Below, piece by piece: positions 55,883-64,000 of a stretch of DNA of 64,000 nt; the stretch's first letter is position 1; each line of letters opens with the position of its first letter. The DNA lies in NCBI GenBank assembly GCA_028826165.1, contig JAPDFW010000094.1:62001-126000 (forward strand). The letters are read 5' to 3'. Source of the DNA: Anaeramoeba ignava. Its lineage: Eukaryota; Metamonada; Anaeramoebidae. The position numbers and the translations under genes were made by a program. The notes beneath the pieces are model-generated. The model did no database searches and was not told where the DNA came from. It saw only the letters and a list, made by a program, of their open reading frames with translations.

Positions 55883-57753
55883 TTAATACTTTTTTTTTTT
55901 GGATTGTTTTGTTTTTATTTTACCTTGAAGTTCTTTTTCTAATTCAGAAAAATTTAATCTTTCATTTTCAGAATTATTTTTATAAAAATTGATATTTGAT
56001 AAATTTTTTGAGGAATTAAAAAATTTTTCTTGATTTAATTGATCCATTTCTTTTTTAGAATTAAATTTAAATTGTTTATTATATTTTGGAGATTGAAAAT
56101 GTTTTTGATCTATTCAAAAAATAATAAAAATAAGAACAAAAATGAGAATAAAATAAAAATTTTTAAAATTAAATTAAATTAAATTTTCATACTTAAATCA
56201 TCTCCAATTAAATTATTGTTTGATTTGGAAAAATTTAATCTAAATTTTGAAGAAATATTATTATTCATTTTTTCTTCATCTTTTCGAAATGAATTTTGGA
56301 AATTTAATTGATCAGAAAAACCATCAATTTGATCTTGAAATTCAGTTGTTTCTAAATTTGATTTAATTTGATGAAACATTTTTTCATATTTATTCAATTG
56401 ATTTTGCAAAGAATGTGAATTAGCTTTTTCTTTTTTGATTAAATTTGAAAGAATTTCATTTTCTTTTTTTAATTCTTGATTATTTTGAATTGTTTGATTT
56501 AAATTAGATCTCAAAAAATTCATTTCATTTTGAATTTTTTCGATAATAAAACTATTTGAGGAAAAAGTGGAATCAAAATTATTAATTGAGTGATTTTCGA
56601 TGATATTTTTTAATTTGTTATTTTCTTTTTGTAATTCTTCAAATTGAGATTTTATTGAATCGAAATCAATCAAAAGTTGATTTTTCAATGCAATTTCATT
56701 ATTTAATTTTTGGATTTCCTTTTTTGAATATTCAAGATTACTCGCAAGAAAATTAATTTGAGATTCCAATTTTAAATTTTTTTTGATTAGTTTCTGAAAA
56801 TCATTGAATATTTTCTCATTTTCTTGATTTGGGAAAAATTGTAATTTTGAGGATTGATTTAATTTGATTTGAATATCTTGATTTTCTTTATCCAAAATTT
56901 GCAAACTATTTTTTAAACTTTCGTTTTCTTGATGAAGAGATTGATTTTCTTGCATTATTTTTTGGATTTCTTGTTGATGAAGATTTTTTGTTTGATTAAT
57001 TTTTTGGGAAATATTTTCTTTAAGAAAACCAATTATTTTTTTCAATTTTGAATTTTTTTCATGTAATTCCTTGTTTTTTTCTTCAGTTTCAATTACTAAA
57101 TTATATTGTTTTGTTAATTCTTGATTTAATTCCGAAATTATTCTATTTTTTTCTGATTGATTCATTGAGTCTTGATTTCCAACATTTAAAACTTGAGAAT
57201 TATTAAAACTAATTGAATTTCTTGAAAAATCTTCAAAATTTTGATTGATTTGCAAATCAAATAATTTCTTCTTTAAATTTTCAATTTCTTTTAAATTATT
57301 TTCATTATTTTTTAAGAGATTTTGGTTTTGATTTTTTGTTTTAAGAATTTCAACTTCATTTTTAGTTTGAATTTGTTTTAATCCATTTAATTCATAATTT
57401 AATCTTTGATTTTCTTTTTGAAGTAAAGTAGATTTTTTTTGATGAAGTTGATCTTTTTTTTTATTTGGAATTTTTTGGTATTTTTCGATAATATTTTGTA
57501 AATTTTCATTAAAATTTGTTTCATTAAAATTTGTTTCATTAAAATTTGTTTCATTAAAATTTGTTTCATTTAAATTTGTTTCATTTAAAATTTGTTTCAT
57601 TTAAATTTGGAGGAAAAAACTATTTTAAAAAAATTGTTTGTTTTTAAATTAATTTTAGATAATTTTTTTTTATATAAAATTTACATCATTTTTTTCATTT
57701 TCAAATTTTTGTAAATAATTTCTTCTTTTAAAATTAAAATAATAATTTTCCAT
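55883..57753 (-). CDS. Long coiled-coil protein with NETNF repeats
   Basis: Exons are 57685-57753 (proposed), 56193-57619 and 55883-56109; corrected length is about 573 residues. It is not recognised. After a short N-terminus (MENYYFNFKRRN), a tandem repeat of LNETNF/FNETNF units precedes a continuous coiled coil of about 400 residues (HQKKSTLLQKENQRLNYELN, QNLLKNNENNLKEIENLKKK, LHEKNSKLKKIIGFLKEN). The tail has NSENERLNFSELEKELQ. One extra base in the repeat near 57587-57590 breaks the frame; if it is real, translation would begin at the Met at 57600. Coiled coils of this kind are typical of tethers or cytoskeletal proteins, but no family match is claimed. Confidence 0.7.
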
Positions 57754-57874
57754 TTCAAAAAGAAAAATAATAAAAATGAAAGTAAAAAAATGAAAAAAAA
57801 AAGTGGAACAAAAAAAAATGGAAAAAAAAAATTTTTTTATTTTGAAAAGAAAGAAAAAAAAACGGTTGAGTTTT

Positions 57875-58678
57875 TTATAAGCTTATCAAATAAACAAAAA
57901 GAAGAAAAATTGGATAAGCAAGAAGATATTTCTTTCCAGAAACATGAAAATCGATTTGGGGAATCAAAGTAGAAGCGCAATAAGTAGAATATAAAATGGA
58001 AAAGAAAAAAATCAAATAAGAAAAAAAAGTAACGGAATTTCCAAGAAAATAAAAAAGAAGAAGATTAAGAATATTTGCAATAGTCATTGGAGTCAAAGAG
58101 TAACCAATAATTGAAAGAGCTCTTGAGAACGAGCATTTTGAACCAAGAAAAGTGGAAACATAAGATATGAATAAAGAACCAACAAACCAAACAAAAATGA
58201 TCCAAATAGTTCCTTTAAATTTTAATGAACTTGAAAAAACTGAAAATAATAAAGAACAAATAAGCGGACCCCAAAAATCATCTGAATCATCTTCCATATC
58301 AATTAAATTACTGTCTGAATTTAGTTTTTGGTTTTCATAATCTGGTAAATAATCCTTTTCTCCAAAAATATTATAATTTTTAGAAGGTTGAAATATTGCA
58401 AGTGATTTTTCAACTAATTTTTTTGGATTGATTTCTAATTCTTCTAATATTGACATTTCTTCATCTTCATCTTCACTTTCTTGTTCATCTGCTGATAAAA
58501 TCCATCCATATTTTTGTTGTAAATATTTAGCTCCTAATTTTGTTATTAAATTATTTCCCATTTCATTTTCTTTTTTTCCTGTTTTTTCTTCGTTTTCTTT
58601 TGGTATTATTTCATTCGCTATAAATTCAAGTGAATTTTCTTCAAATTTATCTTCATTTTTATTTGGATCTTCTGCCAT
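57875..58678 (-). CDS. YIPF4-like Yip1-domain Golgi membrane protein
   Basis: This is a single-exon protein of 267 residues. The cytosolic N-terminus is acidic and includes LQQKYGWIL then a run of Asp/Glu and SILEELEINPKKLVEK, the YIPF4-type EELD/I motif. The Yip1 domain begins DDFWGPLICSLLFSVFSS and has five hydrophobic segments including RALSIIGYSLTPMTIANIL and ends LLAYPIFLLFVYLISL. Yip1-family proteins bind Rab GTPases and act in Golgi and ER traffic. The Met at 58678 was chosen because upstream sequence is TTTTTCAT repeat encoding only Phe/His/Ile. Confidence 0.87.
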   Translation of the reverse strand: MAEDPNKNEDKFEENSLEFIANEIIPKENEEKTGKKENEMGNNLITKLGAKYLQQKYGWILSADEQESEDEDEEMSILEELEINPKKLVEKSLAIFQPSKNYNIFGEKDYLPDYENQKLNSDSNLIDMEDDSDDFWGPLICSLLFSVFSSSLKFKGTIWIIFVWFVGSLFISYVSTFLGSKCSFSRALSIIGYSLTPMTIANILNLLLFYFLGNSVTFFSYLIFFFSILYSTYCASTLIPQIDFHVSGKKYLLAYPIFLLFVYLISL

Positions 58679-58800
58679 TTTTATTTTTATAAAAAAATGA
58701 AAAAAATGAAAAAAATGAAAAAATGAAAAAATGAAAAAATGAAAAAAATGAAAAATGAAAAATGAAAAAAATGAAAAAATGAAAAAAATTAAAATTCTTT
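58679..58800 (-). promoter_or_regulatory. TTTTTTCAT-repeat tract upstream of the YIPF4-like gene
   Basis: On the sense strand about ten CATTTTTT or CATTTTT units lie at 58695-58790, ending 17 bp before the start codon. This is the longest such tract in the window. It fills almost the whole space to the PIG-V stop at 58819. Confidence 0.5.
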
Positions 58801-58818
58801 TTGAAATTAATTTTGAAT

Positions 58819-60096
58819 TCAAGTCCAAGGATAAAAATTTGTAAATAATAAAGGACCAACAAAACTGAAAATCAAAAAATAAGCAATTAAAAATAAAGAA
58901 AATTTTCTAAATTTAGGATTCATAACAACTTCAGCAGCAAACCAATAAATAAAAGGACTTGAAGAAGACAAAAATCTTGTTATAACTTGAACATGCATAA
59001 TGAATAAACCAAATAAAGTTAAAAAAAGTAAATGAAAAGTATGAACAAGAACATTTTTGGAAGTAAAAAATTGGAAATCGGAATTTTTATCAGGAAAAAA
59101 ACCAATAGTTAAAACATTGAAGAAATCCTTTTTCCAAGAATAAAAAATCCCCAACAATGAAATTAAAACAATTGGAAAAGCCAGTAAAAAATTTGGAATT
59201 TGTAGAAATGTATAATAATTTAAAAATCCAACATTCCAATAGTGATTTTGAACATAACCATAAATACTTGGAATGGTGTTGTTGCACCAAGAAGGAACGC
59301 CTGTTGTGTTCTTGATAAATTCAGACAGGCAAAATTGCTTATAAGCATAAAATTGATAGACAATATTTGGGATCATAATTAAAACTACTGCAAAAAGTGA
59401 CTGAAAAATTATAACTAAGAAATCAGTTATTTTTCTTGCAATTTTAAATCTGTGAAGTGAATCAAAAAGAATAAATCCTGCATTGATCATCCCATTAGAT
59501 CGTGTTGCGCCAGAAAGCATGAAACAAATTATAGAAAGTAAATAACGGAAAAAATTTCTGCCGGAATTTCCCGTATTTTTTTCACTTGTGTTTAAAAAAT
59601 AAATCCCAGCAAAAGTAAACAAAGCAAATTGACTTTCTGTATAAATGACTGTCATAAAAATATTTGCAGGTGATAAACAAAACATTAATGTTGAAATGAC
59701 AGAAAATTTTTCGTTTTTTGATAAATGTAACGTTAATTTAAACATTAAAATTGCTGCCAAAATGTTTGATAAATTTGAAATTAAAACTCCAGCTAAAAAT
59801 TCAGGATTTTCTAAAAATTCAAAAGAAAATGGCAAATTTTGTTGTAAAAATGATATAAATTTTGATGTTTGATTGATAAGAATTGGATAAAGTGGATAAA
59901 ATGCAAATGATTGTTCATTTTCATATTTATATTTTGATATTCTTAAAAAATATATTGAATCCCATCTTGCTAAATTTGAAAATATTCCTTTTTTTGGACC
60001 TGAACTATCATAATCTTCAAAAAATTCACCAAGAATTAAACTGTATGAAATGTAAATTATTCTGAATAAAATTATTGATAAAATTATTTTTTTCAT
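58819..60096 (-). CDS. PIGV: GPI mannosyltransferase 2 (PIG-V/Gpi18)
   Basis: PIG-V adds the second mannose of the GPI anchor in the ER lumen. This is a single exon of 425 residues with about ten hydrophobic segments. Diagnostic motifs: LARWDSIYFLRIS with the catalytic Asp in the first lumenal loop, SFAFYPLYPILI, VIYTESQFALFTF, MLSGATRSNGMIN, PSIYGYVQNHYWNVGF, then HVQVITRFLSSSSPFIYWF near the C-terminus. Length is close to the usual 430-490. No frameshift or intron is needed. It shares strand with YIPF4 and is separated from it by about 140 bp. Confidence 0.94.
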   Translation of the reverse strand: MKKIILSIILFRIIYISYSLILGEFFEDYDSSGPKKGIFSNLARWDSIYFLRISKYKYENEQSFAFYPLYPILINQTSKFISFLQQNLPFSFEFLENPEFLAGVLISNLSNILAAILMFKLTLHLSKNEKFSVISTLMFCLSPANIFMTVIYTESQFALFTFAGIYFLNTSEKNTGNSGRNFFRYLLSIICFMLSGATRSNGMINAGFILFDSLHRFKIARKITDFLVIIFQSLFAVVLIMIPNIVYQFYAYKQFCLSEFIKNTTGVPSWCNNTIPSIYGYVQNHYWNVGFLNYYTFLQIPNFLLAFPIVLISLLGIFYSWKKDFFNVLTIGFFPDKNSDFQFFTSKNVLVHTFHLLFLTLFGLFIMHVQVITRFLSSSSPFIYWFAAEVVMNPKFRKFSLFLIAYFLIFSFVGPLLFTNFYPWT

Positions 60097-60308
60097 TTTA
60101 TTATTTCTTTCTTTATTAAAATTATTTGAAGAAAAGAAAAAAAATGAAATTTTTTAATTTTCAAAAAATTTTTTTTTATTTTTTTTTTTTTAATTATTCT
60201 TCTTTTTTTAAAAAATTCTCCAATAAAATTGTTTTGGAAAATAAATTAAAAGAAAAGAAAAGAAAAGAAAAGAAAAGAATCAAATTTTATTTAAAATGTT
60301 TTTGTTTA

Positions 60309-63088
60309 TCAAAATTTTTTTTTGATTATTTTTTTCTTTCCAATTTTCCAAATTTCAATTCTTGTAATCATAAATCTTTTTTGAGAACATAATTGAGGAT
60401 TATTAAAAGTTTCACAAAAATCAGAAGCACCTTCATAAAGGTTTTTATTAAACCAAATTCCATAATGCGAACTAAAAAATTAAATTTCAAAATGAATTTC
60501 AAAATGAATTTTAATTTTAATTTTAATTATAATTTTAATTTTAATTTTAATTTTAATTTTGATTATAATTTTAATTTTAATTTTAATTCTAATTTCAATT
60601 TTAATTTGAATTATAATTTTAATTTTAATTATAATTTTAATTTTAATTTTAATTTTAATTTTAATTTTAATTTCAAAATGAATTTTAAAATGAATTTTAA
60701 TTTTAATTTTAATTTTAATTTTAATTTTAATTTTAATTTTAAATTTCATTTTAATTTTAAATTTAAATATAATTTTAATTTTAAATTTCAAAATGAATTT
60801 TAATTTTAATTCCAATTTTAATTTTAATTTTAATTTTAATTATAATTTTAATTTTAATTTTAAATTTAATTTTAATTTTAATTTCAATTTTAATTTTAAA
60901 ATGAATTTTAATTTTAATTTTAAATTTAATTCTAATTCTAATTTCAATTTACCCTCCTCCAAATGCAAATGTTTGTTTTGTTGATAATACAAAAAAGGAA
61001 TTTCTTCTTGTCCAACGAAATACTTGAAAATGTGGATAAAAAGTAAATAAAAACATTCTTCCTGAACCATAATAATGTGGATCTTGTTTTAAAGAAACAG
61101 CAAGATAAGTTCCAAAAACCTTTCAAATCAAATTAAATATTTAAATTAAAATCAAATATTTAAATTAAAATCAAATTAAATATTTAAATTAAAATCAAAT
61201 TAAATATTTAAATTAAAATCAAATATTTAAATTAAAATCAAATTAAATATTTAAATTAAAATCAAATATTTAAATTAATATAAAATATTTAAATTAAATC
61301 AAATATTTAAATTCAAATTAAATATTTAAATTAAATCAAATATTTAAATTCAAATTAAATATTTAAATTCAAATCAAATCAAATATTTAAAATTAAAATC
61401 AAATTAAATATTTAAATTAAAATCAAATATTTAAATTAATATTTTGTTTACTTCTCCTTTCTCATTTTCAAAACAAATAATAATATCATCTTGTCCTTTT
61501 GTTTTTGTAAAAAATGTAGAAATTGCAGTTCCATGTTGTCCAGTTGAATAAAGTAATTCCCAATTTAATTTTTGTAATAATTTTGGTAACTCTTTATGAA
61601 TCTAAAAAAAAAGTGGAATAGAAAATTATTTTGTTTTTTTTTTTTAGATTTGAATAAATAAAACTTGAATTTAATAAATTTTAATTGAAAATTTAACTGA
61701 TTCAATTCTCTCTTCATTTAAAATTTCAGATTCATAATCAAGTTTAACTTTAAATTCTATTTGTTCTTTTTCAATAGTTTCACTTTCTTCTAAAATTTTT
61801 TCAATTTCTTGAGCTTTTTCAGCTTTTTCAGCTTCATCATGTTGAGCAACAACATCTTTCTTTTCTTTTTTTAAAATTTGTTGCATATCTGAACTAATTT
61901 CATTATGGAATTCAAATAAAAGTGGAGATGTTGATAAATTCTTTTTACTTTTTGAAAACCATTTATCTTTCATTTTTCGGAAAAATTTTTTCTTTTTCAT
62001 TTCAATTTCGTGATCTTCAGGTGGAAATGGTCTATTAACAAGACTGTGATGATCATGAAATACTTCGTCAATATAAAGATGAACTTTTTCATGAATTTTT
62101 TCAATTCTATTTTTTGATTTAAAAAGATATATTTTTATTTTATAAATATTTTTTGATTTATAAAGAGATATTTTTATGATATAAATATTTTTTGATTTAA
62201 AGAGATATATTTTTATTTTATATATATTTTTTGATATAAAAGGATATATTTATTTTATAAATATTTTTTGATTTAAAGAGATATATTTTTGTTATAAATA
62301 TTTTTTGGTTTAAAAAGATATATTTTTATTATAAATATTTTTTGATTTAAAAGGATAAATTTTTTTAATTTCCTTACTCAACTGCTCCTCCAATAAAATG
62401 TTGTGCTTCTCGACTTAATAAAACTATTTGTAAAATTTTCATTCCATGTCTTTTTATTTTTTTTTAAATAAATTTATTATTAATTTTAAATTTATTAATT
62501 TTAAATAAATTTATTATTATTTCTTTACTGATCATCTTCTGAAGTTTGAGGAGGTTGAATTATTAATGAATCAACAATTTGATGAATTTGAGCATGAAAA
62601 AAATATTGACTATAATGAGCATCTGAATGATCTAAAGCTAAAAAAAAAGGAAAAGAGAATAAAAGAGTATATTTCATGTAAATGAATATTTTTTTATGAA
62701 AAAAATAATATAAATATTAATATAAACCTAATTTTCCTGGTAAAGTTGGTTCATAAATGAAAAAATGAGGAGTTAATGTAATAACTCCAGGAATTTTCTT
62801 TCCAGGAACCCATAAGAAAACAGATTCTTTAACAATATTTTCATATTGTTCTACTTCATCATCTTCGAAATTTTGAGATGAAGTTTCTTCTTTGTCTGTT
62901 TGATTGAATGAATCTTCATGTTTCAATGTTATTATTGGTTCAACATTTGGAATATTATCTTCTAATATTTCTAAATTTTCATCATCTTGAAAAATATTCA
63001 TTTTATGCTTATATAAATTTTGCTTTTCTGATTGATTATTTGGTTCTTGGGAAATATTTTCGTTTATTTTTTTATTCTTTTTAATTTC
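60309..63088 (-). CDS. OXR1/NCOA7-type protein, GRAM-like plus TLDc domain (5' end beyond the window)
   Basis: Seven exons join in phase: 62728-63088, 62529-62637, 62378-62449, 61698-62106, 61452-61601, 60953-61119 and 60309-60471 (476 residues so far). The reading frame is open upstream of the Met at 63001 to an acceptor at 63089, so more N-terminal sequence probably lies to the right. Exon 1 ends with a GRAM-like strand set, VFLWVPGKKIPGVITLTPHFFIYEP; exon 3 has KILQIVLLSREAQHFIGGAVE. A charged linker follows. The TLDc domain is ELPKLLQKLNWELLYSTGQHG, GQDDIIICFENEKGE, VFGTYLAVSLKQDPHYYGSG, FQVFRWTRRNSFFVLSTKQT and FAFGGGSHYGIWFNKNLYEGAS, ending FMITRIEIWKIG. OXR1/NCOA7 proteins modulate the V-ATPase and oxidative-stress resistance. 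Confidence 0.86.
60472..60952 (-). repeat. Last intron of the OXR1-like gene, TTTTAA repeats
   Basis: A 481-bp intron of TTTTAA hexamers carries TTTCAAAATGAATTTTAA blocks, the same family as the Arf intron. No other feature is seen. Confidence 0.88.
61120..61451 (-). repeat. Intron of AAATTAAAATCAAATATTT repeats
   Basis: A 332-bp intron consists of a unit near AAATTAAAATCAAATATTT in about 15 copies. This is different from the flanking introns of the same gene. Confidence 0.88.
62107..62377 (-). repeat. Intron of about 44-bp GATTTAAAGAGATATATTTT repeats
   Basis: About six copies of a unit containing TTTTTGATTTAAAGAGATAT and TTTTATTTTATAAATA, 40-46 bp apart, fill this 271-bp intron. Confidence 0.85.
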
Positions 63089-63905
63089 CTTTTTTAATTT
63101 GAATTGAATTAAATTGAATTAAATTAAATTGAATTGAATTGAATATTGAATTAAATTAAATTGAATATTAAATTGAATTGAATTGAATATTAAATTGAAT
63201 ATTAAATTGAATATTAAATTGAATATTGAATTGAATATTAAATTGAATTAAATTGAATTAAATTGAATTGAATTGAATTGAATATTAAATTGAATTGAAT
63301 ATTAAATTGAATATTAAATTGAATTGAATATTAAATTAAATTGAATATTAAATTGAATATTAAATTAAATATTGAATTGAATATTAAATTAAATATTGAA
63401 TTGAATATTAAATTGAATTGAATTGAATATTAAATTGAATTGAATTGAATTAAATATTGAATTGAATTAAATTAAATTGAATTGAATTGTCGAATTGAAT
63501 TAAATATTGAATTGAATTAAATTAAATTGAATTGAATTGAATTGAATTGAATTGAATTAAATTGAATATTGAATTGAATTGAATTAAATATTAAATTAAA
63601 TTGAATTAAATATTAAATTAAATCGAATTAAATATTAAATTGAATTGAAATTAAATATTGAATTGAATATTGAATATTGAATTGAATATTGAATTAAATA
63701 TTAAATTGATTAAATATTGAATTGAATTGAATATTGAATTAAATTAAATATTGAATATTAAATTGAATATTGAATATTGAATATTGAATATTGAATATTG
63801 AATTGAATTGAATATTGAATTGAATATTGAATATTGAATTGAATTGAATTGAATTGAATATTGAATTGAATATTGAATTGAATTAAATTAAATATTGAAT
63901 TGAAT
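63089..63905 (-). repeat. Repeat of TTGAA/TATTAAA units 5' of the OXR1-like exons
   Basis: About 800 bp of GAATT pentamers with AATATTGAATTGAATATTAA variants are present, probably an intron of the OXR1-like gene. No coding sequence is seen. Confidence 0.8.
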
Positions 63906-64000
63906 TTTTTACATTTAAATTTGGACTTAAATTTGATTTTAAATTTGGACTTAAATTTGATTTTAAATTTGGACTTAAATTTGATTTTAAATTTGGACTT
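63906..64000. repeat. 24-bp tandem repeat at the right edge
   Basis: About 3.5 copies of AAATTTGGACTTAAATTTGA plus TTTT continue past the window end. This is the only G-containing short repeat of this type here. Whether it is intronic or intergenic cannot be decided. Confidence 0.85.

Overview
This window is nuclear DNA from a very AT-rich eukaryotic protist. The evidence is spliceosomal GT-AG introns (most 65-110 bp, several 0.5-3 kb), a standard genetic code with TAA, TAG and TGA all used as stops, and conserved eukaryotic housekeeping genes: NSF, Arf, PP6, VPS28, TTI1, BMS1, OST48, PIG-V, syntaxin-18, YIPF4. Long Asn/Gln/Glu/Lys/Ser tracts in proteins, plus kelch-BTB and TLDc proteins, suggest a free-living amoeboid lineage. 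An Anaeramoeba-like or amoebozoan protist is my best guess, but this rests on general character and is not proven.

Layout. 1-5.4 kb: BMS1 (running off the left edge), syntaxin-18, and a divergent pair of lysosomal-type proteases (serine carboxypeptidase S10 and cathepsin X/Z) sharing a 69-bp spacer. 5.5-10.4 kb: an F-box/TMEM185-like membrane protein whose F-box is split by a 3.0-kb intron of pure AT repeat. 10.5-17.6 kb: VPS28 (ESCRT-I), TTI1 (TTT complex) and an RlaP-like nucleotidyltransferase. 17.6-29.5 kb: a rearranged duplicated zone. An Asn/Gln/Ser-rich gene is present as two inverted copies, only one carrying a TLDc domain. A kelch-BTB gene is followed by a truncated direct copy of its first exon. 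Between them is a satellite array of about 142-bp units. 29.5-39 kb: an unrecognised gene, PP6 catalytic subunit and a class-IV aminotransferase, the last two with kilobase AT-repeat introns. 39-46.5 kb: a coiled-coil gene, a BTB-TLDc gene and NSF. 46.8-51.6 kb: a large RNF213-like protein whose two AAA modules have lost their Walker motifs. 51.8-60.1 kb: Arf, OST48, a coiled-coil protein, YIPF4 and PIG-V. 60.3-64 kb: an OXR1/NCOA7-type GRAM+TLDc gene that runs off the right edge.

How genes work together. Much of the set serves the secretory/endolysosomal system: NSF, Arf, syntaxin-18, YIPF4, VPS28, OST48, PIG-V, two lysosomal proteases and up to three TLDc proteins. No operons are expected. 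Several genes are divergently paired over spacers of 69-240 bp. Nearly every start codon is preceded, on the sense strand, by a pyrimidine-rich TTTTTCATTTTT-type tract that looks like a shared promoter or initiator element.

The gene models were built by hand, joining exons by frame, splice sites and family similarity. Seven single-nucleotide frame breaks, all in short A/T runs, interrupt otherwise intact genes; they are reported, not hidden.
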